A stretch of 64,000 bases of DNA from PALSA-612 sp963773055 (GCA_963773055.1 CAVYZL010000006.1:992001-1056000); one strand, 5' to 3'. Shown: positions 8,045-16,600, counted from the first letter of the stretch. Notes: a model not told the origin generated them from the sequence alone. Numbers and translations are program-made.

Positions 8045-8231
8045 TCAGGGGATCTTGAAGCCGGGCGGCATCCACTCGACCTCATCCATGAACGGCGTGA
8101 GGTCCTGCGGTAGCTCGTCTCGCGGCTGGCCATCGACCCCGTAGACGCGCTCGATCGGGAGCGCGCCCGCCCGAGTCGTAAACGGTGATCTCCACCTCGT
8201 CGCCGTCGCGGAAGATCGTGCTCGTCGTCAC
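8045..8231 (-). pseudogene. Small hypothetical protein with a single-base frameshift
   Basis: A frame from GTG at 8231 (VTTSTIFRDGDEVEITVYDSGG) breaks inside a G/C run near 8170 and continues in the next frame as LPIERVYGVDGQPRDEL, ending MPPGFKIP with TGA at 8045. The two halves read as one protein of about 61 residues. The start overlaps the stop of the upstream 37-codon frame (GTGA). It is the last member of a tightly overlapped series downstream of the integrase fragment. The shift may be real or a consensus error. Confidence 0.6.
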
Positions 8232-8341
8232 GCCTTCTCCTCCGCCTCGTCTGCACCGACCTCTCTGGAGAGCTTCATCAGCGGGTCTATCGCCGCTCTT
8301 AGTAGTTCGCGGCCTTGCTTAGCTGCCTCTGGAGCGATCAT
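8228..8341 (-). CDS. Very small ORF, 37 residues, in an overlapping gene series
   Basis: ATG at 8341 overlaps the stop of the 75-codon gene upstream (ATGA) and its own TGA overlaps the GTG of the next gene. The peptide (MIAPEAAKQGRELLR, then LMKLSREVGADEAEEKA) is predicted to be one amphipathic helix with an acidic tail. The same frame is open a little further upstream, so this could instead be the C-terminus of the preceding gene after a frameshift. No family is recognised. Confidence 0.45.
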   Translation of the reverse strand: MIAPEAAKQGRELLRAAIDPLMKLSREVGADEAEEKA

Positions 8342-8565
8342 GTCGGGGTACTCGACCTCAAGACTCGATAGGCGAACAACGCCGCGTCGAGGAGTTGCAT
8401 GAGGTCGCCTACGGGGACACCGATGAGCTGTGCTGCCGACTCGGGCTCCGCCTCAGCATCTACCTCCGTCGTCGTGTCATCGGTCAAGCCGAGCGCGGCG
8501 CGCAACTTCTTCGCTCGCTCCTCCTCGTCGCCCCAGATCGCTTCGAAGTCGATCTTCTCCGGCAT
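8338..8565 (-). CDS. Small hypothetical protein next to the integrase
   Basis: 75 residues starting with ATG at 8565, directly abutting the stop of the integrase. Sequence begins PEKIDFEAIWGDEEERAKK and has an acidic middle (TTTEVDAEAEPES) followed by a helix with VGDLMQLLDAALFAYR. Such short acidic proteins downstream of int are common in integrative elements but I do not recognise this one. Tight packing with the integrase and two downstream frames suggests one transcript. Confidence 0.55.
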   Translation of the reverse strand: MPEKIDFEAIWGDEEERAKKLRAALGLTDDTTTEVDAEAEPESAAQLIGVPVGDLMQLLDAALFAYRVLRSSTPT

Positions 8566-9231
8566 CTAGACCACGACCTGGGCCAGCCTCGCGGCCGTGT
8601 TCGCCCGGTCGAGGTAGGCGTCGAGCAGACCGGCTGCCTCCTCCTCGGAGCCGGGAAGCAAATGCCCATAAACGTCGAGCGTGACCTGAATCCCCGAGTG
8701 GCCGAGGAAGGTCGAAACCGCTTTCAGGTTCACCTTTGCCGCGATGAACGTCGAGGCCGCCGTGTGCCTGCACTCGTGGAGGCCGATCGGGTTCAGGGGG
8801 TTCGGCTTCCGCCCCTGCTCCTCGGCTTCCTCGGCGTCCTTCTCGGTCGCCTGCCGCCAGGCCGTCAACGCCCTGCGCCTGACCGCCGTCGCCGTGAAGG
8901 GCTGCGAGGATGAGCTTCCGAAGACGTAGCCGTCCTCGTTGGCCGACCACCCGCAGGCCATCTTCCAGGTGAGCAGCAGCTCCCTGAGCGCGGCCGCGAC
9001 CGGCACCTTCCTGACGCCCGCCGAGGACTTCGGGCTGATGATCCCGCCCTTGTCATCGACGCTGCGCTCGATTTCGAGCAGGCCGCTCGCCAGATCGACG
9101 TCGCCCCACCGCAGTCCTCGCAGTTCCCCGCGCCTCAGACCGGCGTAGAGGGCCGTGGCGCTGCCGGAGTCGGCTCGCGGAGGCGGGTTCTCCGGTTGAA
9201 GTCCGGCCGGGGCGCAAAGTGGTGCGGCCAC
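8566..9231 (-). pseudogene. Tyrosine recombinase (integrase), 5'-truncated; catalytic domain only
   Basis: The C-terminal catalytic domain of a phage-type tyrosine integrase is complete: Arg33 in AGLRRGEL, His152 and Arg155 in HECRHTAAS, His178 in LGHSG and the nucleophile Tyr188 in VTLDVYGHLLPG. The first 25 or so residues of the open frame do not look like integrase, and the whole N-terminal SAM-like core-binding and arm-binding domains are absent, leaving about half the usual 380-420 residues. It lies 1.3 kb from the tRNA-Trp att core and points toward it, as expected for an integrase that used this site. Without its N-terminal domains it is unlikely to recombine. Confidence 0.85.
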
Positions 9232-9309
9232 GCGCCCCCGCGCCGGAGAGCCCGTCTCAGCGCCGTTTCCGTCGCAGGCAACGCTCTGCTCTGAACTGAG
9301 AGCCGCCTA

Positions 9310-9326
9310 GGGCCGCTCGCGCGGCC
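9310..9326. terminator. GC-rich hairpin GGGCCGC-TCGC-GCGGCC
   Basis: A short strong stem with a TCGC loop in the gap between the integrase remnant and the SnoaL-like gene. The same hairpin, one pair longer, recurs at 17517-17534 within this island. It lies just past the stop of the minus-strand SnoaL-like gene at 9347, so a terminator for that gene is likely, although no clear U tract follows. Confidence 0.45.
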
Positions 9327-9346
9327 ATCGGTCGGTTATCTCGTGC

Positions 9347-9721
9347 TTACTCCGAGCTTGCCGGTGGGTCGAACGCCTGGATGTCGATCTCCCGCGTGAT
9401 CTTGCCCTCGCGCAGGAAGAAGATCGAGTTCGTCATGACTCGGAAACCGCTGGGGAATGAGCACGTCAGCGTTGCCGCCGCGCGGTCTTCTCCGGCGAAC
9501 TCGTTCTCCACGGTAATCCGGCCATCGGCGCCCTTGCAGTGCTCGAAAGCGCTCATGATCCGTTCCTTGTTGCGCACGCCCGGCGCACTTGGTGGCGTCT
9601 TCTCGTCAATCGAGAGGTGCTCAACGTCATCGGCATAGATCTCGCGCAGCGCATCGAGATCCAAGCTCTCGAGTGCCTGCTTGAGCGCCGCGATGTCGAA
9701 GGTTGTCGTGGTTGTCGCCAT
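9347..9721 (-). CDS. SnoaL/NTF2-like protein
   Basis: 124 residues from ATG at 9721, chosen because AAGGAG lies seven bases upstream; the frame stays open 144 bases further but that stretch is Arg-rich and unlike the family. The fold follows the NTF2-like cone: an N-terminal helix (DIAALKQALESLDLDALREIY), YADDVEHLSID, a GVRNKERIMSAFEH helix, then strands with FRVMTNSIFFLREGKITREID. Members serve as cyclases, isomerases or simple binding proteins for small hydrophobic molecules; catalytic residues cannot be assigned. It is divergent in function from, but similar in type to, the SnoaL-like gene at 31.9 kb. Confidence 0.7.
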   Translation of the reverse strand: MATTTTTFDIAALKQALESLDLDALREIYADDVEHLSIDEKTPPSAPGVRNKERIMSAFEHCKGADGRITVENEFAGEDRAAATLTCSFPSGFRVMTNSIFFLREGKITREIDIQAFDPPASSE

Positions 9722-9911
9722 GATGTCGCTCCTTCCTCGGAGTCGGTCCGCCGCGAACCATCTCACAGCGACGGCGCTCCTACAACAGCCGAAATGAGGC
9801 TCTCGGCCTCTCCTCTCATCTCTTGGGGCCGTTTCACGCTTCGACGCCACGTGCCCGTGGGCCATGAACGCCCAGGCATGACGGTGCGCTGTCAGGTCGT
9901 ACCGAGCGGCC

Positions 9912-10349
9912 CTAATGGTCGTTCAGGGTCGAGACGAGGGCGTCGCGATCGCCGCGAAGGTCTGCGACGGCGGCGGCCAGACGTCGCTCTCCTTCTGTCG
10001 TGAGAAGGAGATAACGAACGCGACGATCGGTCTCCGACGGCTCCCGGCGCAGCAATCCAAGCTGCTCGGCGCGTCGAACCAGCTGGGTGACGCTTGTCTG
10101 CCCCATGTGCAGCGATCGTGAAAGGCTGGCCACCGTCGCCCTGCCCCCGGAAGCCTTGATCAAGAGCAGGAGCTGATAACGCTGCGTCGTCAGCCGGTGG
10201 ATGCGAACGACGTCCTCTGTGCGGCGAAGGAACCGACGGAGCGCCACGCGCAGCTCCGCTGCGTCCTGATACTCGCGATTCGTCGGTTGCCGCTTGCCCA
10301 ACTCACCCTCGCCTCTTCGTAAAGATATTGTCAAGAAGCATAACAACAT
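9912..10349 (-). CDS. MarR-family transcriptional regulator
   Basis: Up to 145 residues with the winged helix of the MarR family: YQLLLLIKASGGRATVASL, then recognition helix MGQTSVTQLVRRAEQLG and the wing LLRREPSETDRRVRYLLLT. The dimerisation helices flank it. The outermost ATG (10349) lies inside a palindrome, so a later TTG at 10301, before GKRQPTN, is also plausible. It would bind DNA as a dimer and respond to a small aromatic ligand. The secreted-protein gene at 10406 is divergent from it, and the shared gap holds an inverted repeat that could be its operator. Confidence 0.85.
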   Translation of the reverse strand: MLLCFLTISLRRGEGELGKRQPTNREYQDAAELRVALRRFLRRTEDVVRIHRLTTQRYQLLLLIKASGGRATVASLSRSLHMGQTSVTQLVRRAEQLGLLRREPSETDRRVRYLLLTTEGERRLAAAVADLRGDRDALVSTLNDH

Positions 10350-10356
10350 GATGCTT
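10336..10356. promoter_or_regulatory. Inverted repeat AAGCAT-N9-ATGCTT, possible MarR operator
   Basis: Two perfect 6-bp arms separated by nine bases in the divergent gap between the MarR gene and the secreted-protein gene. The arm spacing (about 15 bp centre to centre) is within the range of winged-helix dimers, and autoregulation from a divergent gap is the rule for MarR proteins. It is AT-rich in a GC-rich region. Confidence 0.45.
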
Positions 10357-10405
10357 ATGCGGTCGCAGCGGGTAGACCGATCCCAAGGTCTACGAAGGGA
10401 GAATC

Positions 10406-11524
10406 ATGCGACGGTATTTCAGACGACGACGCGGCATGTGGCCCCTCGGCATCCTGCTGGCGGGCGCTGTTGTCCTGGTAGTCGCGCTACTTCCGGCTGC
10501 CGGATCCGCAGTTGTGTTGACGGCTCCGACGAACACCTCGGAGCCACGAATCATCGGGCAGGCCATGGAAGGAAAGACCTTGACGGCCAATCCTGGCACT
10601 TGGTCTGGGACGACGCCCATCCACTACGACTACCGCTGGGTACGGTGTCCGGCGGACGGCGGAGCGCCCGACGGCTCGAACTGCGGGTTCATCCCGAACG
10701 CCACGAACTCGAGCTACCGGCTCCGCGACGCCGACGTCGGCCTGCGGATCCGTGTCCGCGTGACGGCGACGAATGGTGACGGCGCCGCGCTCGCGGCATC
10801 GAACGCGACGCCGGTCGTCAAAGGCTCGGCGCGGCCGCAGAACGTTCAGCCGCCGACAATCACGGGCTCACCGGTCGTCGGTCAGACGCTGACGGGTAAT
10901 CCTGGAACCTGGTCGGGTACGCAGCCGATCTCGTATTCCGCCCAGTGGCGGCAGTGCAACGCGACCGGCGGCAACTGCAGCAACATCGCGGGTGCGACGG
11001 GCCGGACGTACAGCCTCAAGCAGGCCGACGTCGGCTCGACGCTACGCGTCCGCGTGACCGCGCGTAACTCCATCGCCTCGACGACGGCGACGTCTGTGCC
11101 GACGGCAGTCATCGCGGCCACGGCTCCTACCGGATGTCCCGGCGGCGCGGGTCCACTCAGCGTCAACCAGTTGACGCCTCCTGCGCGGCTGCTCGTCGAC
11201 CGGCTGCAAGCATCGCCGAGCCCGATCCCGCGCTCGGCGACGAGCATCGTCGTGCGCTTCCACGTGTCCGCGTGTAACGGGCGGGACGTCGCGGGTGCGC
11301 TCGTCTACGTGACGGCGACCCCGTACAACCAGTTCGTCATCCCGCCGGAGCAGCCGACGGGCCAGGACGGCTGGGCAACGTTGACCATGCCCCGGGGCAA
11401 GAAGTTCCCGGCCGCGAGCAACCAGACGCTGCTCGTGATGTTCGTTCGTGCGCGGAAGCAGACCGATCCGTTGCTCGGCGGCATCTCGACGCGCCGCCTG
11501 GTGTCGTTCCGGCTGGCGAAGTAA
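10406..11524 (+). CDS. Secreted protein with two Ig-like tandem repeats
   Basis: 372 residues from ATG at 10406, preceded by AAGGGAG. A basic N-terminus and one hydrophobic segment (about 12-36) form a signal peptide or anchor. Two repeats of about 90 residues follow (roughly 45-133 and 150-236), each with GQ-LT-NPGTWSGT, a Trp-x-x-Cys, a second Cys and an ADVG-LRVRVTA-N ending, the pattern of an Ig-like fold with a disulfide. The C-terminal part (about 245-372) is a further beta-rich domain with two cysteines (TGCPGG and HVSACNG). It would be exported and may act in adhesion or surface structure. No enzyme motif is seen. A strong terminator follows. Confidence 0.7.
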   Translation: MRRYFRRRRGMWPLGILLAGAVVLVVALLPAAGSAVVLTAPTNTSEPRIIGQAMEGKTLTANPGTWSGTTPIHYDYRWVRCPADGGAPDGSNCGFIPNATNSSYRLRDADVGLRIRVRVTATNGDGAALAASNATPVVKGSARPQNVQPPTITGSPVVGQTLTGNPGTWSGTQPISYSAQWRQCNATGGNCSNIAGATGRTYSLKQADVGSTLRVRVTARNSIASTTATSVPTAVIAATAPTGCPGGAGPLSVNQLTPPARLLVDRLQASPSPIPRSATSIVVRFHVSACNGRDVAGALVYVTATPYNQFVIPPEQPTGQDGWATLTMPRGKKFPAASNQTLLVMFVRARKQTDPLLGGISTRRLVSFRLAK

Positions 11525-11541
11525 CTCCTCGCATCTGCACA

Positions 11542-11569
11542 GGCTGAGACCGCTTCGGCGGTCTCAGCC
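11542..11569 (+). terminator. Strong terminator hairpin with TTCG loop
   Basis: GGCTGAGACCGC pairs perfectly with GCGGTCTCAGCC around a TTCG tetraloop, 17 bases after the stop of the secreted-protein gene, and is followed by CCTCCTCTT. This is a classic intrinsic terminator for the plus strand. Confidence 0.85.
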
Positions 11570-11612
11570 CTCCTCTTAGCAGGGCTGAGCTGCCCACTTT
11601 GCCGCCCACTAC

Positions 11613-11698
11613 CCCGCAAACCCGCATACCTAAAGGGAAAGTGGGAAGTCTCCAAAACCGGGGGTTGCAGGTTCGAGTCCTGCCGCCCCTGTCCCTTT
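11613..11698 (+). repeat. Attachment scar, copy 2, with left arm
   Basis: The core 11649-11698 is identical over 50 bases to the tRNA-Trp 3' half plus TCCCTTT. Its left flank (11613-11648, beginning CCCGCAAACCCGCATACC) is shared with the scars at 20.4 and 27.96 kb. Just upstream are two TGCCCACTT-like and GCCCACT units. Right of the core, 11757-11822 holds repeats CCGCTCAGAACCGCTCAGG and ACTGACCCCGACTGACAC. The 5' half of the tRNA is absent, so it is not a functional tRNA gene. The gap 11699-11948 holds no other gene. Confidence 0.85.
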
Positions 11699-11948
11699 CA
11701 TAGCCTCAGATGCGAGGCTCCTGCTGGGTTTGCGGGCTGTCGCCCTCTCCCCCCTCTCGACCGCTCAGAACCGCTCAGGAGCGCTCAGGACTGACCCCGA
11801 CTGACACAAAACTGTCACAACAGGGGCGGCTCACTCGTAGTCGCGATCATGACGTCGTGATCGCGACGAGTGCGGAGGTCGTCTGACTGTCATGGAGGTC
11901 GTGCCGACTACCGAGTGGCCGTACCGAGACCGCGTGCCGAAGACGTCG

Positions 11949-12484
11949 ATGGAGGTCGGAGAGGTTACGCGTCTCCTTGGGTTACTCGTGTCTAGTGGCA
12001 TCGAGTTCTGGGTCGACGGCGGCTGGGGAGTCGATGCCCTCATGCGGAGATGCGCGAGCACGACGACCTCGACCTCGTCGCGCTTCGCAGTCAGATGCCG
12101 GAGCTGACGGCGGCTGTGCGGTCGGCGGGTTACGAGCATGTCGCTGGCGGACCTCCCATGAGCTGCATCTTCGTCGACGTAAGCGGCCATCAGATCGACG
12201 TTCATCCCGTGCAGCTCGACAAGGCGCGTGGTGGCGGCGTGTACGTGATGGAAGACGGGGACGAGTGGGTCTATCCCGACTACGCGTTCACGGGTGAAGG
12301 CGAGATTGGCGGCGAAGCGGTGCGATGCCTGAGTCCCGAGGCACAGGTGCTCGTCCATGCCGGTTACGAGTTGACCGCGAAGGACTATCGGGAGCTCGAG
12401 GCTCTACACGAGCGGTTCGGGGTTGCGATCCCGCCGCCGGCCCAAGGGAAGACCGCCCCCGGCTCGTCTCTAGATGCTGTCTGA
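11949..12484 (+). pseudogene. Aminoglycoside/lincosamide-type nucleotidyltransferase with a frameshift
   Basis: From ATG at 11949 the frame reads EVTRLLGLLVSSGIEFWVDGGWGVDAL, the nucleotide-binding GG-W motif of the family, then breaks near 12045 and resumes one frame over as REHDDLDLVALR, the usual acidic metal-binding motif, running on to VHAGYELTAKDYRELEALH and a stop at 12484. About four residues normally separate the two motifs, so a small deletion is likely. Intact members transfer an adenylyl group to drugs or act as antitoxins; this copy is probably inactive unless the shift is a consensus error. It lies between two attachment scars. Confidence 0.75.
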
Positions 12485-12709
12485 GACAACGGAGATCAAC
12501 TGGTCGGCGTTGACGTAGCCGTTCCAGCCGTCGGCGCCGCTGACGCAGACGACCGCTCGAGACGCGTCGACCCCGTCCTTGAGTAGAGCGGCGAACCCCT
12601 CCGGCGAGAGGGCGAGCTCGAAGACGGGTAGCAGCGCCGCGTGTGGTGGGGGTGCTACCCCACCCGATCGACAGGTGGGGGCACTCGCGCCAGTTTTCGG
12701 GAATGTCAC
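12470..12709 (-). pseudogene. Hypothetical protein, probably a 5'-truncated remnant
   Basis: The last 55 or so codons (LLPVFELALSPEGFAALL, then VDASRAVVCVSGADGWNGY) have near-perfect GC bias at third positions and read like a real folded segment, whereas the upstream part crosses a low-complexity GTGGGG/CCCCAC inverted repeat and does not. The 3' end overlaps the nucleotidyltransferase remnant by 15 bases, convergently. No family is recognised. Confidence 0.35.
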
Positions 12710-12732
12710 CCGGCCGGGTCTAGTCTCTACTT

Positions 12733-13203
12733 GTGCGCAGGGACGTGGAAATCGCGGTGTTCGTGACCCGCAAGTGCGGTGGCGAGGTTCTGCTTCTCCA
12801 TCGATCGGCAGCGCAAGGTGGGTACTGGCACGTGGTGGCGGGCGGCGTGGAGCGCGGCGAGACCGCCACCGCGGCCGCCGAACGGGAATTGCATGAGGAA
12901 ACGGGATTGATCACCAACGCCGAGGGCGGAGTCGAAGTGGTCGAGTACGTCTCCGCGCTGACGAACGAGCCTGCGGACAGACCGAACCAGAACGACCCGT
13001 CCGTCGCTCAGGTGAACGTGACCTGCTTTCACGTCGCTGCGCCCGATGGGTGGGAACCCACCCTCGACTGGGAACACAATGATCACCGCTGGTGCGATCC
13101 CCGCGAGGCGCACGGCATTCTCCGTTGGCCAGGCACTGCGCGGGCCCTTCGGAAGCTATTGGTACTCGAACCAACTAGTGGACCCTCGGCCGAGCACGCC
13201 TGA
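12733..13203 (+). CDS. Nudix hydrolase
   Basis: 156 residues from GTG at 12733, with little or no leader in front of it. The Nudix box is complete: GGVERGE at about 36-42, then RELHEETGLI, containing the metal-binding EExxE-type glutamates. The family hydrolyses nucleoside diphosphates linked to another group; substrate cannot be read. Upstream VEIAVFVTRKCGGEVLLLHR and downstream WCDPREAHGILRWPGT complete the fold. It stands alone between the nucleotidyltransferase remnant and a secreted protein. Confidence 0.85.
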   Translation: MRRDVEIAVFVTRKCGGEVLLLHRSAAQGGYWHVVAGGVERGETATAAAERELHEETGLITNAEGGVEVVEYVSALTNEPADRPNQNDPSVAQVNVTCFHVAAPDGWEPTLDWEHNDHRWCDPREAHGILRWPGTARALRKLLVLEPTSGPSAEHA

Positions 13204-13352
13204 CCGACGGGAGGTCTAAACGATCCGTGCGGGAGGGACGGATTCCTGCCTCCCTCCTGTCGACGAGAGCGTCTAGCCGCCCGAGCGCAGCACGCATCGC
13301 GCGGGGTGGTCACCCGCGCCCCTCCTGCTTTGCTACTCGATACCGGGGTCCC

Positions 13353-13763
13353 TCACCGCAAACACCCCTCGATTGTCTGGCGTTCGATCTTCGTCGGATC
13401 GTTGTCCCACCCGACAAGGACGTTGTTTCGGACATACAGTCCGGGGTCGTTGCTGGCCATCGGGACTCCAATGGACTTGAAGTACGCCTTCGCCTCCGAG
13501 AGTCCGGATCGCGCACGTGCCGCCGAGCGGTAGAAGGAGATGCCAAGATCGTTGTGTCGGAGCGTGAGATTGAACGCTCCGCCCGGCGCAGCGTCGATAA
13601 CGGACTCGCTGGCCTTCGCCCGCGCCCACTTGACATGGTGCGCGAGCAGACAGGGCTTCGTCGCCCTCCACGAGTACATCGAATGTGCCCCGGCGCTGGC
13701 TGCGCCAACCCCGAGCGCCAGTGCCGCGACGGTTGTGATGACGAACTTCGTGTGCCTGGTCAC
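13353..13763 (-). CDS. Secreted hypothetical protein
   Basis: 136 residues from GTG at 13763; the frame is open further upstream, but a basic start followed by a hydrophobic segment (KFVITTVAALALGVGAAS) and the cleavable-looking ASAGAHS marks this as the natural signal peptide start. The mature part (about 110 residues) has Cys in KPCLLAHHVKWA and a C-terminal EGCL that may pair, and GLYVRNNVLVGWDNDPT. It is probably exported. It diverges from the HD-GYP gene with a 124-base gap. Confidence 0.6.
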   Translation of the reverse strand: MTRHTKFVITTVAALALGVGAASAGAHSMYSWRATKPCLLAHHVKWARAKASESVIDAAPGGAFNLTLRHNDLGISFYRSAARARSGLSEAKAYFKSIGVPMASNDPGLYVRNNVLVGWDNDPTKIERQTIEGCLR

Positions 13764-13887
13764 CGCCGTTGCATCGGCGTTGACGACCAACAGGGCAAGA
13801 CCCCGATCGCGGGAAGAGGCACTGCGCCGCCCGCCTGAGTACCTGTTCTTTGTACCCAATTCGCCCCAAAGCCTTCGCTCTAGCCTG

Positions 13888-14709
13888 ATGCGCGATTTGC
13901 CGATGACGACTAGTCCGAGAGACCGGTCGAAGAAGGGATCGAGAGTGGACACGCACCCCGACGTCGGGAAGTTGCGGAAGAAGGAACTCAAGCAGTTCGC
14001 CGGCAGGCTGACCAACGACCTTGCCTTTGTGAACGTTCGCCTTGAACGGGCGAACCTCTCGTTCGCCACCGCTCTCCTAGCGACACTCGCTAGCCGAGAC
14101 CGGTACACGGCAGGTCACTCGGCCGCTGTGGCCATCTATGCGCGCGACATTGCCTCGCGGCTCGGGCTAAGCGAAGACCATCAGCAGCTCGCGCACGTGT
14201 GCGGCCTCGTCCACCACATTGGCAAGATGGGCCTCCCTCCGGGGCTACTGGAGAAGCCTGGCGAGCTCACGCTTGCGGAGCGGCGCGTGATGGAGACGCA
14301 CTCCGAGATCGGCGAGCGAATTCTTGCGAACGTCGAGGACTACGCCGAGATCGCGAGGATCGTGCGCCATCACCACGAGCGATGGGACGGTCAGGGATAC
14401 CCGGACGGTCTTCGCGCCGAGGACATACCGCTGATCTCACGCGTAATCGCTGTGCCTAACGCCTATAACGCACGTACCTCTGATCGCCCGCACCGGAATG
14501 GCATGCCAAGCCGGATCGCACGCATGGAACTTGCAAAGGAAGCTAAGTCTGCGTTCGATCCAGCCGTCGTAGCCGCCTTCGACGCGATTCTCGCCGGCGC
14601 GAGTGAGGACTACCGGCTCGCAGCGCGCGATGATTTTCTAGTTTGGCCGGCCGAGGATGTGGTCCCCCACCCCAGCGCGGACGGAATCGCGTCCTACCTC
14701 GGTCTCTGA
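13888..14709 (+). CDS. HD-GYP domain protein with altered HD motif
   Basis: 273 residues from ATG at 13888 (a second ATG at 13903 is equally possible). A helical N-terminus (about 1-65) leads into an HD-GYP domain: His77 in AGHSAAVA, then LVHHIGKMGLP where active members have HDIGK, HSEIGERIL, HHHERWDGQGYPDGL with the GYP motif intact at 170-172, and NAYNARTSDRP in place of the usual DAYDAMTSDRP. The metal-binding Asp of HD is therefore His, and two downstream Asp are Asn. Active relatives hydrolyse cyclic di-GMP; this one may bind it without cutting. The 3' end is followed by an RNase HII fragment. Confidence 0.8.
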   Translation: MRDLPMTTSPRDRSKKGSRVDTHPDVGKLRKKELKQFAGRLTNDLAFVNVRLERANLSFATALLATLASRDRYTAGHSAAVAIYARDIASRLGLSEDHQQLAHVCGLVHHIGKMGLPPGLLEKPGELTLAERRVMETHSEIGERILANVEDYAEIARIVRHHHERWDGQGYPDGLRAEDIPLISRVIAVPNAYNARTSDRPHRNGMPSRIARMELAKEAKSAFDPAVVAAFDAILAGASEDYRLAARDDFLVWPAEDVVPHPSADGIASYLGL

Positions 14710-14756
14710 GAGTCCATTCGCGTACGCGTATCCGTCGCCCCCCACGCGCGCACTCC

Positions 14757-15143
14757 GTGAGCGTCTCTGCCCTTGTTGCCCACGACCGCGCTCGTGGCGT
14801 TCGCCTGATCGCAGGCGTCGACGAGGTAGGGCGCGCCTGCTTGCCCGGCCCGATCATGGCCGCGGGGGTTCTCTTCGACCTGGAGCGGCTCGCCTCCGGC
14901 GCGGGCAGGAATCTCCTCGAGGAGCTGGACGACTCGAAGCGCCTTGCGCGTACCAAGCGCGAGCGTCTTGCCCAGGCCGTCCTCGTCCACGCGGTGGCGG
15001 ACATCCTCATCCTCGCGTTGAGCTTTGCCGACACGGCCCGTATCGACCCCACTGCGGCGGTCCTTAACAAGCTCACGTCAAACGCCGAGAGATACCCGCT
15101 CGAGAAGTCGCGCGGCCGCGCTACGAAGTACACCGACCTCTAG
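14757..15143 (+). pseudogene. rnhB: RNase HII, C-terminally truncated
   Basis: 128 residues from GTG at 14757. The N-terminal half of RNase HII is clear: LIAGVDEVGRACLPGPIMAAGV with the catalytic Asp-Glu pair, and LDDSKRLARTKRERL with the second motif. After SFADTARIDPTAAVLNKLT the frame leaves the family and ends about 80 residues short, so the third catalytic Asp and the C-terminal helices are missing. It is probably a broken, mobile-element-associated copy, distinct from the RNase HI gene at 1.2 kb. Confidence 0.72.
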
Positions 15144-15216
15144 CCGGACAGCCACTCGCTCACACACCCGGCCACGGGCGGCGGGCACCGTTGCGCGCGC
15201 CGCCTGCGCCTTTCAG

Positions 15217-16411
15217 TCAACGCAGTGAGCTAAATGCGGCCCGTAGCTCGGACGAGAAAAGCTCCGGCTCCTCCCAGGCGGCGAAGTGGCCGCCCTTGTC
15301 GACCTCGTGGAAGTAGATGACGTTCAGATAGCTCGCCTCGACCCAGCTGTGCGGCGTCCGCCAGATCTCGCCGGGGAACGTCGTGAAGCCGAACGGGATC
15401 GTCGGCGGTTGCAGAGGTTGCTGGCTCGCGGCCGGGGCGTCAGCCCCGTAGGCCTCCCAGTACGACCGGGCCGCGGAGGCGCCCGTCCCTGTCAGCCAGT
15501 ACAGCGTGATGTTGTCGAGGATGTGGTCGCGCGTGAGGTTGCCCGAGGGCTTCCTATCGACGAAGGCGCGCGCGATTTTGTAGTAGGCGTCCGTGTCGTG
15601 GTCTGCCATCCAGGCGGCCAGGGCCACGGGCGAGTCGAGCAGGGCATAGCCGATCGTCTGCGGGCGGGTGGCCATCTCGACGAAGTAGCCGTTTCCGGAC
15701 TGCCCGAAGGTGGCGATCTGTGCGGCTGCGGCGCGTTCCTCGTCGGTCTCCGTCGGCATCGTGCCGCTCAGCGCCGGCACGAGCAGGTTCGTGTGGATGC
15801 CGATCAGCCCGTCGGGTGCCTGGCGGCCCATCGCGTCGGTGACACCGGCGCCCACGTCGCCGCCCTGGGCGACGTAGCGGCTGTAGCCGAGGCGGTGCAT
15901 CAGCTCTGCCCAGGTCCGTGCGGTCCAGGCCCAGGTCCCAGCCAACTTCGACCGGCTCGCCCGAGAAGCCGTAGCCAGGCAGGGAGGGCAGCACGAGGTG
16001 GAAGGCATCCTCGGCGGTGCCGCCGTGCGCGGTCGGGTCGGTCAGCGGGTCGACGGTCTCGAGCAGTTCGATGACCGAGCCGGGCCAGCCGTGGGTCATG
16101 ATCAGCGGTAGCGCATTCTCGTGCGCCGACGTGACGTGGATGAAGTGGATGTCCACGCCGTCGATCTCGGTCGTGAACTGCGACAGCGCGTTCAGCTTCG
16201 CTTCGGCCTTGCGCCAGTCGTACTCGGTCTCCCAGTAGCGCGCGAGCTCCTGCAGCGTCGCCAACTGCACGCCCTGCGACCGATCGCCGACCAACTCCTT
16301 CGAAGGCCAGCGGATCGCGGCGATCCGGCGGCGCAACTCGGCGAGCTGCTCTTCAGGAATGTCGACGTGGAATGGACGGATGTCGGTGGCGGACTGGACG
16401 GTGGTGCTCAT
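15217..16411 (-). pseudogene. Epoxide hydrolase (microsomal type) with a frameshift
   Basis: The N-terminal EHN segment (DIRPFHVDIPEEQLAELRRR, WRKAEAKLNAL) and first alpha/beta hydrolase part with THGWPGS and LPSLPGYGFS run from ATG at 16411, then the frame breaks near 15930. The rest continues one frame over as RTWAELMHRLGYSRY, GGDVGAGVTDAM with the nucleophile Asp, and VDKGGHFAAWEEPEL with the catalytic His, ending at 15217. Together they make a full-length enzyme of about 398 residues that would open epoxides to diols. All catalytic residues are present, so a single base decides between an active gene and a pseudogene. Confidence 0.82.
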
Positions 16412-16600
16412 TAGCAACCTCCGCGGTTGGTCCCAGGCTAGACCGCTGGAACGCTACGGCTCGACTTACGGGTGGGAGCCTAACCGTCCAGCTTCACCTC
16501 GGTGAGCGGTCGCGACACGTTGTTGGCTTTGCCTGTTCCATGCCGGCGTTCTTTCGCTCTATCAGTGAATCGAAGCGCCAGCTATGCCCACTGCCGAGCC

